A stretch of 49,457 nt of DNA from Candidatus Ozemobacteraceae bacterium (GTDB taxonomy: Bacteria; Muiribacteriota; Ozemobacteria; Ozemobacterales; Ozemobacteraceae): the NCBI GenBank assembly GCA_035373905.1, contig DAOSOK010000016.1:64811-114267 (forward strand), written 5' to 3'. Within the stretch, counting starts at the first letter, position 1. Each line of letters opens with the position of its first letter. Below, piece after piece: positions 19,753 through 28,757 of this stretch. The position numbers were made by a program, and so were the translations under genes. The notes beneath the pieces were generated by a model, which was given only the letters and a program-made list of their open reading frames with translations, ran no database searches and was not told the origin of the DNA.

Positions 19753-20421
19753 ATGAGAAGCGTCGCGATTTTCACGGCGCTTCTCATGTGCCTGGCAGGA
19801 TCCAGCTCAGGAGACGGCCAAGTGCTCGATGACATCATCGGGAACGTCATCGACGGCGTCATGAGGGACATCTCCGGTTCCGTCGGAGAATCAAGTGACT
19901 CGAAACCTGAATCAAAGGCGGCAACAGGGAAACAGGACGAGATCACCGCAGGCCTGTTCCATGCGATTGAAACCGGGGATGTTGCGCAAGTTCGGAAGCT
20001 GCTTGCCCGGAGTCCAGACCTGAGCGCCCGGCATTCTTCGGGAATGCCACTGATGGTATATGCCGCAGGCTGGGGAAAGCTCGAGATCATGAAACATCTT
20101 GCCGTGCGGGGCTGCCGTGCAGACGTCGCCGATGACCGCGGAAACACCGCTCTTCATCTTTCTGCCGTACGGGGTTATGACGGGATCGTATGCTGGCTTC
20201 TCAGGAAGGGCGTCCCGGTAGACGTCACGAATCAGGCCGGCCAGACTCCCCTGCTCTGGGCTGTCGACGATGGGCATGCCTCGACCGTGAAGCTTCTCCT
20301 CGACAACGGCGCCCGGCCCGATCACCGCGACCGCGACGGCGAAACCCCGGAACGGGTCGCCCGAAGGAAGGGATATGCGGAGATCCTCAAATATCTGGCT
20401 GAAGCACGAAAAATGCGTTGA
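19753..20421 (+). CDS. Secreted ankyrin-repeat protein
   Basis: The 222-residue product has an N-terminal signal peptide (MRSVAIFTALLMCLAG), a Ser/Lys-rich spacer and about five ankyrin repeats (residues about 70-215: AIETGDVAQVRKLLA, MPLMVYAAGWGKLEIMKHL, NTALHLSAVRGYDGIVCWLL, QTPLLWAVDDGHASTVKLLLDNGA, ETPERVARRKGYAEILKYL). It is probably a periplasmic binding protein. The ATG at 19753 has no strong ribosome-binding site, so it may rely on read-through from thrC. A G/C-rich hairpin lies about 125 bp downstream. Confidence 0.8.
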   Translation: MRSVAIFTALLMCLAGSSSGDGQVLDDIIGNVIDGVMRDISGSVGESSDSKPESKAATGKQDEITAGLFHAIETGDVAQVRKLLARSPDLSARHSSGMPLMVYAAGWGKLEIMKHLAVRGCRADVADDRGNTALHLSAVRGYDGIVCWLLRKGVPVDVTNQAGQTPLLWAVDDGHASTVKLLLDNGARPDHRDRDGETPERVARRKGYAEILKYLAEARKMR

Positions 20422-20545
20422 TCCGGAATCGGGCCAGGCAGGGGCGCATCGCGATGATCCCTTTCGCGTCAAACGAAATAATGCAAGCGTGTGTTATACA
20501 CTCTCGTCTCAGGGAATGTCGTTCCGGTTTCTTGCCAATGCCGGC

Positions 20546-20572
20546 GGGGGGGAGTATACTCCCCCCTGTTTT
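20546..20572 (+). terminator. Palindromic hairpin upstream of folD (terminator or operator)
   Basis: A perfect 20-bp palindrome (20547-20566; six G, AGTATACT, six C) is followed by TGTTTTG. As RNA it forms a six-GC-pair stem extended into the AGTATACT centre, followed by a short U-rich run, consistent with a rho-independent terminator for thrC and the ankyrin gene. Its perfect symmetry also fits a protein operator just before folD (start 20605). Confidence 0.6.
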
Positions 20573-20604
20573 GTCTCCTTCATTTGCATCAGAAAGAGGT
20601 CTGC

Positions 20605-21516
20605 GTGGCTACGATCATCGACGGTGCCGGGATTTCGAGAACGATCCGTGAAGAGATACGACAGGACGTTCAGGCGCTCGCCTTCAGGCAGGAACGGCTT
20701 CCCGGGCTGGCCGTCATTCTTGTCGGCCAGGACCCCGCTTCGGAAGTGTACGTTAGCCAGAAGCGCAAGGCCTGCGAAGCCGTCGGGTTTGTGTCCCGGG
20801 AAATCAAGATGCCTGAGACGACCAGCCAGGGCGAACTGATCGGACAAATCCGGGAACTGAATGACGATATCCGCATTCACGGCATTCTCGTGCAGCTTCC
20901 TCTGCCGAAACAGATCGACGAATACGCCGCCATCGAGGCGATCGACCCGACGAAGGACGTCGACGGCTTCCATCCCGTGAACGTCGGCCGCCTCTCGATC
21001 GGAACCGAGTGTTTCGCCCCCTGCACCCCCCTCGGCGTGATCGAGATGATCAGGCGCACCGGAATCGACATCGCCGGAAAGAGGGCGCTCGTCGTCGGCA
21101 GGAGCAACATCGTCGGCAAGCCCCTCGCGGTCATGCTGATGAAGATGAACGCGACGGTCACGGTTGCACACTCCAGAACGCAGAACCTCCAGGAGGAGGT
21201 CAGCCGGGCCGATATCGTCTGCGCCGCCGTCGGAAAGCCGCGCTGCATTCCCGGCGCATGGATCAAGCCGGGAGCTGTCGTCATCGATGTGGGAACCAAC
21301 TCGGTGCCGAACCCTGACAAGCCCGGCGCGATGAAACTCGTCGGCGACGTCGAGTTCGAGACGGCCGCGGAACGCGCGTCGTACATCACGCCCGTTCCCG
21401 GCGGGGTCGGCCCGATGACGATCGCCATGCTTCTGTCGAACACGCTCAAGGCCCGCAACGCGCTTTTCGCGACTCCGCATGCGCATCCGGCGGTGCCCGT
21501 GGCAAAAGAACGGTAA
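20605..21516 (+). CDS. folD: Bifunctional methylene-THF dehydrogenase/methenyl-THF cyclohydrolase FolD
   Basis: FolD interconverts 5,10-methylene-, methenyl- and 10-formyl-tetrahydrofolate. The GTG at 20605, preceded by AAGAGG, gives a 303-residue protein of normal FolD length; the longer open frame upstream crosses the hairpin. Motifs include YVSQKRKACEAVG (catalytic Lys), GILVQLPLPKQI, the dinucleotide-binding VVGRSNIVGKPLA and TPVPGGVGPMT. It opens the one-carbon/glycine cluster and produces the 10-formyl/methylene-THF exchanged with Fhs, GcvT and GlyA encoded downstream. Confidence 0.97.
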   Translation: MATIIDGAGISRTIREEIRQDVQALAFRQERLPGLAVILVGQDPASEVYVSQKRKACEAVGFVSREIKMPETTSQGELIGQIRELNDDIRIHGILVQLPLPKQIDEYAAIEAIDPTKDVDGFHPVNVGRLSIGTECFAPCTPLGVIEMIRRTGIDIAGKRALVVGRSNIVGKPLAVMLMKMNATVTVAHSRTQNLQEEVSRADIVCAAVGKPRCIPGAWIKPGAVVIDVGTNSVPNPDKPGAMKLVGDVEFETAAERASYITPVPGGVGPMTIAMLLSNTLKARNALFATPHAHPAVPVAKER

Positions 21517-21583
21517 CCAATCGACCGCGGGGCGGTTCTCGCGCCTCTTTATGTAGAATAATATATATAAATAACAATATAGG

Positions 21584-22750
21584 ATGGGAATGAGTATGAC
21601 GATGGACCAGGATGTTCTTCTGATGACCCCGGGGCCGGTGGAGCTGGATTCAGAAATACTGCTCGCCGGGGCACGCCCCCTTCGCCATCACCGCACGACG
21701 GATTTCTCGCCGCTCTACACCGACTGCGTCGACCGGCTGAAGAAGATCTTCAAAACGAAAGGCGAGCTGTATCTCACCCTTTCGTCCGGCACCGGCGTGA
21801 TGGAAACGGCGATCGCCAATATGTTCAACCAGGGCGAAACGGTCCTGACCGTCGAGACCGGCTCGTTCGGCGAGCGGTTCACCCAGATCGCGAAGGCGTT
21901 CAAGCTGAACGCCATCCCGCTGAAATACCAGTGGGGGCATCGCGCGAAGGTCGAGGACATCCGCCAGATGCTCGACGCGCATCCGTCGATCTCCGGCGTC
22001 ACGGTCACGTTCAACGAGACCTCCACCGGCGTCCACAACGACCTGAAGGCGATCGGCGAGCTGCTGCACGAGCGGGGCAAGCTGTTCATCACCGACGGCG
22101 TTTCTGGCATCGGCGCCCTTCCCTTCGACATGGACGGCTGGCACGTCGACGTGGCCGTCTCGGCGTCCCAGAAGGGCCTGCTGACGCCGCCCGGCGTCGG
22201 CATGATCGCCCTGTCGACGCGCGCCATGGCGAAGCTCGAGAAGGTCGACTGCCACGGCTTCTATTTCGATCTCAAGCAGTATAAAAAGAACCAGGAGCTC
22301 GCGATTCCCGCGTTTCCCTGGACGCCCGCCATCTCGGTCATGTACCAGCTCCAGGCGGCCCTGCACAAGATCGACCGGATCGGCTTCGAAAACGTGCTGA
22401 AACATTATCACCGGCTGGCCGAAGGCCTCCGGACCGCCCTCAAGGCGATGGGCCTGACGATCTTCACGCAGCCCGACGCCCGTTCCGACGTGCTGACGGT
22501 CATCAACGCGCCGGCCGGCATTCACCCGAAGAAGATCGTGAGCGAGATCCGCGACAACTTCGGCGTGCTGATCGCTGGAGGCCAGGGCGAGATCGCCGAC
22601 AAGGCGTTCCGCATCACGACGATCGGCGCGATCTCCGAACGCGAAATCATCGCGACGGTCGGCCTGCTCGAGATCGCCCTCGTTCGCCTCGGCTTCCAGA
22701 AAGAGCCGGGCGCCGGCATGAAAGCGCTTCTCGGCTACTTCGCACAATGA
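21584..22750 (+). CDS. Class V aminotransferase, serine/alanine-glyoxylate (serine-pyruvate) type
   Basis: The 388-residue PLP enzyme has the N-terminal TPGPVELD, the catalytic SASQKGLLTPPGVGM lysine motif and GGQGEIADKAFRI near the C-terminus, characteristic of the serine-glyoxylate/alanine-glyoxylate/serine-pyruvate group. It would exchange amino groups between glycine/glyoxylate and serine/hydroxypyruvate or alanine/pyruvate. ATGs at 21584, 21590 and 21596 are all near the weak AGG sites. The stop overlaps the fhs start (ATGA). Its place between folD and fhs ties it to C1/glycine metabolism. Confidence 0.88.
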   Translation: MGMSMTMDQDVLLMTPGPVELDSEILLAGARPLRHHRTTDFSPLYTDCVDRLKKIFKTKGELYLTLSSGTGVMETAIANMFNQGETVLTVETGSFGERFTQIAKAFKLNAIPLKYQWGHRAKVEDIRQMLDAHPSISGVTVTFNETSTGVHNDLKAIGELLHERGKLFITDGVSGIGALPFDMDGWHVDVAVSASQKGLLTPPGVGMIALSTRAMAKLEKVDCHGFYFDLKQYKKNQELAIPAFPWTPAISVMYQLQAALHKIDRIGFENVLKHYHRLAEGLRTALKAMGLTIFTQPDARSDVLTVINAPAGIHPKKIVSEIRDNFGVLIAGGQGEIADKAFRITTIGAISEREIIATVGLLEIALVRLGFQKEPGAGMKALLGYFAQ

Positions 22751-24432
22751 ATCCCGTTTCCAGGAGCGTGTCGAAGCGGTCGGCGACGGGCCCCCACCCT
22801 CGCCCGATCGGGCTGCTGGCGGCCGACATCGGGCTGAAGCCGGACGAGATCGAGTTGTACGGTCCGCACAAGGCGAAGATCGCCCACGGCGTTCTCGAGC
22901 GGCTGTCTGGCGAGCCCGACGCGAAGCTGGTTCTCGTGACGGCGATGACCCCGACGCCCGCGGGCGAAGGGAAAACGACGATGACGATCGGTCTCGGCGA
23001 CGCCCTCCGCATCATCGGCCGGCGATCGATCATCTGTCTTCGCGAACCCTCGATGGGACCTGTCTTCGGCGTCAAGGGCGGGGCCGCGGGCGGCGGCCGG
23101 GCCCAGGTCGTCCCGATGGAGGACATCAACCTCCATTTCACGGGCGACATTCATGCCGTCTCGACAGCGCACAACCTGCTGGCGGCGCTGATCGACAATC
23201 ACCTCATGCAAGGCAATGCGCTGGGCCTCGACCCGCGCCGCATCCAGTTCCGCCGCGTCATGGACATGAACGACCGGGCGCTGCGCACGATCGTGTGCGG
23301 CCTCGGCGGCCCGGCGAACGGCTGGGTGCGCGAGACGGGCTTCGACATCACCGCCGCCTCGGAGGTGATGGCGGTCCTTTCTCTCGCATCGGATATCGCC
23401 GACCTGAAAAAGCGACTCGGCTGCATCCTGGTCGGGTTCACGACGTCGGGCGCCCCCGTGTTCGCCCGCGATCTGCATGCTCAGGGCGCGATGGCGGCCG
23501 TTCTTCGCGACGCATTCAAGCCGAATCTCGTTCAGACCGCCGAAGGCACGCCTGCCTTCATTCACGGCGGGCCGTTCGCGAACATCGCCCACGGCTGCAA
23601 CAGCCTCGCGGCCACGCGGCTCGCGCACAAGCTCGGCGACGTGGTTCTTACCGAGGCGGGCTTCGCCACCGAGCTGGGCGCGGAAAAATTCTTCGACATC
23701 AAGTGCCGTATCGCGGGACTCAACCCGCAGGTCGTCGTGATCGTCGCGACCATGAGGGCCCTGAAATACCACGGCGGCGTCGCGAAAGCCGACCTGGCGC
23801 GCGAACACATGGTGGAACTCAGCCGCGGCTTCGAGAACCTCGCGAAGCATATCGAGAACATCCGGATGTTCAACCTGCCGTCGATCGTCGCGATCAACCG
23901 GTTCCCCGACGACACCGACGCAGAGATCGCGATGGTGAAGAACGCCGTCGAGGAGGCGGGGGGCGTGGCGGCCGTTTCCACGGCGTGGGCGAACGGCGGA
24001 GAAGGCAGTCTGGAGCTGGCCCGCAAGGTCGACGAGCTGCTCCGAAGCCGGGAACACGCGTTCCAGCCGTTGTATTCGCTCGATATCCCCTTGATCGAGA
24101 AGATCAATGTGATCGCCCGGAGCTGCTACGGCGCGGCGGCGGTCGATATCCTCGAGCCTGCGAAAAAGGCGTTGGCGCAGTTCGAACAGATGGGCTGCGG
24201 CGACCTGCCGGTCTGCATGGCGAAGACGCAGCACTCGCTCACAGACGTGCCGTCGATGATCGGGCGGCCGCGTGGCTTCAAGGTGACCGTGCGCGAGGCG
24301 CGGCTCTCCTCAGGGGCCGGCTTCGTCGTCGCGCTTGCCGGGGAGATCATGACGATGCCGGGGCTGCCGAAGGCGCCCGCGGCGGAACGAATCGATGTGG
24401 ATAACGCGGGCCGGATCACCGGCCTGTTTTGA
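22747..24432 (+). CDS. fhs: Formate-tetrahydrofolate ligase Fhs
   Basis: The enzyme activates formate with ATP to 10-formyl-THF. The 561-residue product has the family P-loop PTPAGEGKTT, EPSMGPVFGVKGGAAGGG, HFTGDIHAV, EAGFATELGAEKFFDIKCR and the C-terminal GEIMTMPGLPK. The length is normal for Fhs. It is translationally coupled to the aminotransferase by an ATGA overlap. With FolD and the glycine cleavage proteins it can run formate to glycine, or oxidise glycine C1 units to formate with ATP gain. Confidence 0.97.
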   Translation: MNPVSRSVSKRSATGPHPRPIGLLAADIGLKPDEIELYGPHKAKIAHGVLERLSGEPDAKLVLVTAMTPTPAGEGKTTMTIGLGDALRIIGRRSIICLREPSMGPVFGVKGGAAGGGRAQVVPMEDINLHFTGDIHAVSTAHNLLAALIDNHLMQGNALGLDPRRIQFRRVMDMNDRALRTIVCGLGGPANGWVRETGFDITAASEVMAVLSLASDIADLKKRLGCILVGFTTSGAPVFARDLHAQGAMAAVLRDAFKPNLVQTAEGTPAFIHGGPFANIAHGCNSLAATRLAHKLGDVVLTEAGFATELGAEKFFDIKCRIAGLNPQVVVIVATMRALKYHGGVAKADLAREHMVELSRGFENLAKHIENIRMFNLPSIVAINRFPDDTDAEIAMVKNAVEEAGGVAAVSTAWANGGEGSLELARKVDELLRSREHAFQPLYSLDIPLIEKINVIARSCYGAAAVDILEPAKKALAQFEQMGCGDLPVCMAKTQHSLTDVPSMIGRPRGFKVTVREARLSSGAGFVVALAGEIMTMPGLPKAPAAERIDVDNAGRITGLF

Positions 24433-24450
24433 ACCCGCAAGGAGGGAACG

Positions 24451-25539
24451 ATGAACAAGACCCCGTTGTGTTCCGTTCACGAGGCGCTTGGCGCGCGGAT
24501 GATCGATTTCGGCGGCTGGTATATGCCGGTGCAGTATACGTCGATCATCGAAGAGCACGAGACCGTGCGCACCAAGGCCGGGCTTTTCGACCTGTTCCAC
24601 ATGGGCGAATTCTGGCTCTCCGGCCCCGACGCGATGGCGAACGTCCAGCGCATCGTCTGCCAGGACGCGGAGTTCATCTCCGACCGGCAGATCGCCTATA
24701 CTCCGATGTGCCGGCCCGACGGCTCGATCGTCGACGACCTGCTCGTGTACCGGTGGAACCCCGAGAAGTTTCTGCTCGTCGTGAACGCGGCGAATATCGA
24801 TAAGGATTTTGCCTGGATCAGCTCCCAGTTGTCGGGAGACGTGCAATTCGAGAACCATTCGGACATCACCGGCCTGATCGCGATCCAGGGCCCGAAGGCG
24901 CAGGAGATCCTGCAGAAGCTGACCCGCCAGAACCTCAAGGCGATCAAGTTCTACTGGTTCACCGACGGGAAGGTGAACGGCATCCCGACGATCATCAGCC
25001 GCACCGGCTATACGGGCGAAGACGGCTTTGAGCTGTATTTCCCCGCCGAAAAATGCGTCGAGATGTGGAACGCCCTGATGGAAGCCGGGAAATCTTTCGG
25101 CATCAAGCCCATCGGCCTCGGCGCCCGCGATACCCTGCGTCTCGAAGCCAGACTGATGCTGTACGGCAACGACATTCACGACGGCACCACCCCAATCGAG
25201 GCGAATCTCGACTGGACCGTGAAGCTCGGCAAGGGCGACTTCAACGGCAGCGACGTCATCAGACAGCAGAAGCAGAAGGGCACCCAGAAAACGCTGGTCG
25301 GCTTCGAGATGGGAAAGGGGCCGGCCCCGCGCCACGGGTATCCCGTCCTGTACAAGGGGAAAAAGGTCGGAGAAGTCACCTCCGGCACCATGTCCCCCAC
25401 CCTGAAAAAGAACATCGGCCTCGCCTACGTGCCGCCCTCGCTGAAGGAGATCGGCTCGACGTTCGACATCGAAGTGCGTGGCAAGCCGGTTCCCGCCACC
25501 GTCATCTCCACCCCGTTCTACGTGCGCCCCAAGGCGTGA
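24451..25539 (+). CDS. gcvT: Glycine cleavage system T protein (aminomethyltransferase)
   Basis: GcvT transfers the methylene group from H-protein-bound aminomethyl to THF, releasing ammonia. The 362-residue product has the N-terminal DFGGWYMPVQY, the folate-site region and YTGEDGFELYF, followed by the C-terminal barrel domain. An AAGGAGGG site lies 4 nt before the ATG. It is the first of the consecutive T, GlyA, H, PA, PB genes. Confidence 0.97.
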   Translation: MNKTPLCSVHEALGARMIDFGGWYMPVQYTSIIEEHETVRTKAGLFDLFHMGEFWLSGPDAMANVQRIVCQDAEFISDRQIAYTPMCRPDGSIVDDLLVYRWNPEKFLLVVNAANIDKDFAWISSQLSGDVQFENHSDITGLIAIQGPKAQEILQKLTRQNLKAIKFYWFTDGKVNGIPTIISRTGYTGEDGFELYFPAEKCVEMWNALMEAGKSFGIKPIGLGARDTLRLEARLMLYGNDIHDGTTPIEANLDWTVKLGKGDFNGSDVIRQQKQKGTQKTLVGFEMGKGPAPRHGYPVLYKGKKVGEVTSGTMSPTLKKNIGLAYVPPSLKEIGSTFDIEVRGKPVPATVISTPFYVRPKA

Positions 25540-25562
25540 GTCATCAATAGAAGGAGATATAT

Positions 25563-26801
25563 ATGGGTTTGCTTGAAAAGATCGATCCCGCGATCCACGA
25601 GATCATCGGGAAGGAGCGCCGGCGCCAGATGAGCCAGATCGAGCTGATCGCCTCCGAGAACTTCGTGTCGGAAGCCGTCATCGAGGCTTTGGGCTCGGTC
25701 CTGACGAACAAATACGCCGAGGGGTATCCGGGCAAGCGGTATTACGGCGGCTGCGAGGTCGTCGACGAGGCCGAGAATCTCGCGCGTGAGCGCGCCTGCA
25801 AGCTGTTCGGCGCCGAGCATGCGAACGTTCAGCCCCATTCGGGCAGCCAGGCCAACATGGCGGTGTACCTGACCGTCATGAAGCCGGGCGAGACCTACCT
25901 GGGCATGAACCTCCAGAACGGCGGTCACCTCACGCACGGCAGCCCCGTCAACTTCAGCGGCCTGATCTACAACGTCGTGCCCTACGGCGTCGATGACAAG
26001 ACCGAGACGATCGATTACGACGCGCTCGAGAAGCTGGCGCTGCAGCACAAGCCGAAGATGATCATGGCGGGCGCCTCGGCGTATCCGCGCGTCATCGATT
26101 TCGCGAAGTTCCGCGCCATCTGCGACAAAGTCGATGCCGTGCTGTGCGTCGACATGGCCCATATCGCCGGCCTCGTCGCCGCCGGTCTGCATCCGAGCCC
26201 GGTTCCGTACGCCGATTTCGTGACCACCACGACGCACAAGACCCTGCGCGGCCCGCGCGGCGGGATGGTTCTGTGCAGGGAAAAGTGGGCGAAGGCGCTC
26301 GACAAGTCGATCTTCCCCGGCCTGCAGGGAGGCCCGCTCATGCACGCGGTGGCGGCCAAGGCCGTCTCGTTTCAGGAAGCCCTCGACCCGTCGTTCAGGG
26401 TGTATCAGCAGAAGATCCTCGACAACGCCCAGGCGCTCGCGAAGGGCCTCCAGTCGCACGGTTTCCGGCTCGTTTCGGGCGGGACCGACAACCACCTGAT
26501 GCTCGTCGACGTGCGAAACAAGAACGTGACCGGCAAGCTCGCCGAGAAGGCCCTCGACATCGCCGGCATCACCGTCAACAAGAACACGATCCCGAATGAC
26601 CCGCAGTCGCCCTTCGTGACTTCTGGCATCCGGATCGGCACCCCCGCCGTCACGACCCGCGGCATGACCCCCGAGGTCATGAGCGATATCGCGGCTCTGA
26701 TCGATCAGGTCCTGTCGAAACCGGAAGACGCGACGAACCTGAAGGACGTCCGCGCGAAGGTTCAGAACATCTGCGACCGGTTCCCCTATTATCGGTTGTG
26801 A
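25563..26801 (+). CDS. glyA: Serine hydroxymethyltransferase GlyA
   Basis: GlyA interconverts glycine plus methylene-THF with serine plus THF. The 412-residue protein has IELIASENF, YYGGCEVVDE, the PLP lysine motif TTTHKTLRGPRGG and SGIRIGTPAVTTRG. A strong AGAAGGAG lies upstream of the ATG. Its location inside the gcv cluster directly couples the glycine cleavage C1 unit to serine synthesis. Confidence 0.98.
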   Translation: MGLLEKIDPAIHEIIGKERRRQMSQIELIASENFVSEAVIEALGSVLTNKYAEGYPGKRYYGGCEVVDEAENLARERACKLFGAEHANVQPHSGSQANMAVYLTVMKPGETYLGMNLQNGGHLTHGSPVNFSGLIYNVVPYGVDDKTETIDYDALEKLALQHKPKMIMAGASAYPRVIDFAKFRAICDKVDAVLCVDMAHIAGLVAAGLHPSPVPYADFVTTTTHKTLRGPRGGMVLCREKWAKALDKSIFPGLQGGPLMHAVAAKAVSFQEALDPSFRVYQQKILDNAQALAKGLQSHGFRLVSGGTDNHLMLVDVRNKNVTGKLAEKALDIAGITVNKNTIPNDPQSPFVTSGIRIGTPAVTTRGMTPEVMSDIAALIDQVLSKPEDATNLKDVRAKVQNICDRFPYYRL

Positions 26802-26886
26802 GCGGGCAGCGATTTCGTCGCGGAGCCGCGGAAACGCCTTGTCCCGTTCGCGGGGGAGGCGGAAGCGTGAAGGTATATGGTAGAAT

Positions 26887-26916
26887 CCCGGCGGCGGGCT
26901 GCCGCTTTCCGCCGGG
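26887..26916 (+). promoter_or_regulatory. Leader hairpin upstream of gcvH
   Basis: An 8-bp inverted repeat CCCGGCGG/CCGCCGGG (26887-26894 and 26909-26916) with a 14-nt loop lies in the 160-bp gap before gcvH, just after a TATGGTAGAAT stretch that could serve as a -10. It lacks a T tract. The gap shows none of the conserved core of a glycine riboswitch. Confidence 0.3.
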
Positions 26917-26961
26917 TGTTCATACGACATTGCGTTGAAAAACATTTACAGGAGCAGAGAC

Positions 26962-27348
26962 ATGAATCCTCCAAACCTGAAGTACACCAAGGAACACGAG
27001 TGGGCGAGAATCGAAGGAAAGACCGCCGTCATCGGCATCACCGAGTATGCCGCGCATCAGCTCGGCGACGTCGTGTTCGTCGACATGCCGCACGTGGGCA
27101 CCAAGCTCGAGAAGGGCAAGACCTTCGGGGTCGTCGAGTCGGTCAAAACCGTCTCCGACATATTCGCCCCCCTCAGCGGCAAGGTCGTCAAGAAGAACGA
27201 CGAGCTCGACACGGATCCCGCGCACGTCAACACCGACCCGTACGGCAAGGGATGGATCCTCGAGATCGAATTGAGCAACCCGGCCGAAGCGGATGAGATG
27301 ATCGACGCGGCCGCCTACGAGAAACATTGCGAGACCTGCGGCCACTGA
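26962..27348 (+). CDS. gcvH: Glycine cleavage system H protein
   Basis: GcvH carries the lipoyl arm that shuttles the aminomethyl intermediate between P and T proteins. The ATG at 26962 is preceded by AGGAG at 7 nt; an upstream in-frame start at 26935 lacks a site and adds nonconserved residues. The 128-residue product has YTKEHEWARIEG and the lipoylation lysine in FGVVESVKTVSDIFAP. The C-terminus ends in HCETCGH, a CxxC motif that is not part of the core family. Confidence 0.96.
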   Translation: MNPPNLKYTKEHEWARIEGKTAVIGITEYAAHQLGDVVFVDMPHVGTKLEKGKTFGVVESVKTVSDIFAPLSGKVVKKNDELDTDPAHVNTDPYGKGWILEIELSNPAEADEMIDAAAYEKHCETCGH

Positions 27349-27410
27349 TCGGGCTGCAGACCAGGAACTGCTGACGAGTAAGACTCAGGTCTTCAGGAGA
27401 ATCCGGAAAC

Positions 27411-28757
27411 ATGGGTAGCTATCTGCCTCACACCCAGGCGGAGGTCAAGGCGATGCTCGAGGCGATCGGCGTCAAGAGCATCGATGACCTGTTCGCGGAA
27501 ATACCGGCCGAGCTCCGGCTCAACCGGCCCCTCAACTTGCCGGCCGGCTTGAGCGAGTCCGAGACGGTCGACGAGATGTGCGAAATGGCGGACGGGAATT
27601 ACGGCACCACCGAGATGCTCAGCTTCCTCGGCGCCGGGATCTACGATCATTATATTCCTGCCGCTATAAATCACCTGCTGTTGCGCGGCGACTTTTTCAC
27701 CGCCTACACGCCCTATCAGGCCGAGATCTCGCAGGGAACCCTCCAGGCGATCTACGAGTATCAGAGCCTGATCTGCGGCTTGACGGGCATGGATGTGTCG
27801 AACGCCTCGATGTACGAGGCCGGCACCGCCCTCGTCGAGGCGATCAACATGGCGAAGGCCCAGACGGGCCGGAGCCGCGTGATCCTTCCCGAGACGGTCC
27901 ACCCCGAGTACCGCCGCGTCGCGAAGACGATCAACACGCAGATGGGCATCGAGCTCGTCGCCGCCCCGTGCGAGGACGGCGTTACCGACCTGGCGAAGCT
28001 GTCGGAGCTGGTCAACGACTCGACGGCCGCCGTCGTCGCCGGGTATCCGAACTTCTTCGGCTCGGTCGAGGATCTCGAGGCGCTTGCCAACATGGCGCAC
28101 AACGTCGGCGCCCTGCTCATCGTCACGGCTGATCCGATAGCGCTCGGTATGCTGACGGCCCCCGGCGATCTCGGCGCGGACATCGTCTGCGGCGAAGGCC
28201 AGTCGCTCGGCATCCCGATGAGCTTCGGCGGCCCGTCGCTCGGCTTCATGGCCTGTAAGGAAGCCCTGCTCCGCAAGGTGCCGGGACGGATCACCGGGGC
28301 GACCTGCGACAAGAACGGCCGCCGCGGCTTCGTCCTGACCCTCCAGGCGCGCGAGCAGCACATCCGGCGCGAGAAGGCCGGCAGCAACATCTGCTCGAAC
28401 CAGGCGCTGATGGCCCTGAACGCGACGATCTACATGAGTCTCCTCGGCCGGGAGGGCATCCGCGACGTCGCGAACCAGGGGTTCCAGAAGGCGCATCACC
28501 TCAAAAAGGAACTGGCCGCGAGGGTTCCGGCCGTTTCCTTCCCGTTCGCGGCCCCGTTCCTGCACGAGTTCGTCATCAAGGTGCCGAACGCGAAAAAACT
28601 GCTCGGCAAAATGGCGAAACAGGGCGTGCTCGGCGGCGTTCTGCTCGAACGCTGGTATCCGAACCTGAAGGATCATCTGCTCGTGGCCGTCACCGAAAAG
28701 CGCACGGCTGAGGAACTCGACCATTACTGCGAACTGCTCGGAGGGCTGACGGAATGA
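27411..28757 (+). CDS. gcvPA: Glycine dehydrogenase (decarboxylating) subunit 1
   Basis: This is the alpha subunit of the two-subunit P protein, which decarboxylates glycine and loads the H-protein lipoyl arm. The 448-residue product has the YLPHTQAEVKAML start, LGAGIYDHYIPAAI, AYTPYQAEISQGTLQAI, SMYEAGTALVEA and GEGQSLGIPMSFGGPSLG. Together with the next gene it replaces the fused GcvP. It overlaps gcvPB by ATGA. Confidence 0.97.
   Translation: MGSYLPHTQAEVKAMLEAIGVKSIDDLFAEIPAELRLNRPLNLPAGLSESETVDEMCEMADGNYGTTEMLSFLGAGIYDHYIPAAINHLLLRGDFFTAYTPYQAEISQGTLQAIYEYQSLICGLTGMDVSNASMYEAGTALVEAINMAKAQTGRSRVILPETVHPEYRRVAKTINTQMGIELVAAPCEDGVTDLAKLSELVNDSTAAVVAGYPNFFGSVEDLEALANMAHNVGALLIVTADPIALGMLTAPGDLGADIVCGEGQSLGIPMSFGGPSLGFMACKEALLRKVPGRITGATCDKNGRRGFVLTLQAREQHIRREKAGSNICSNQALMALNATIYMSLLGREGIRDVANQGFQKAHHLKKELAARVPAVSFPFAAPFLHEFVIKVPNAKKLLGKMAKQGVLGGVLLERWYPNLKDHLLVAVTEKRTAEELDHYCELLGGLTE

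Noticed and set aside
26802..26961. Glycine riboswitch upstream of gcvH
   Set aside because: No conserved glycine aptamer core was found; only a simple 8-bp hairpin is present.
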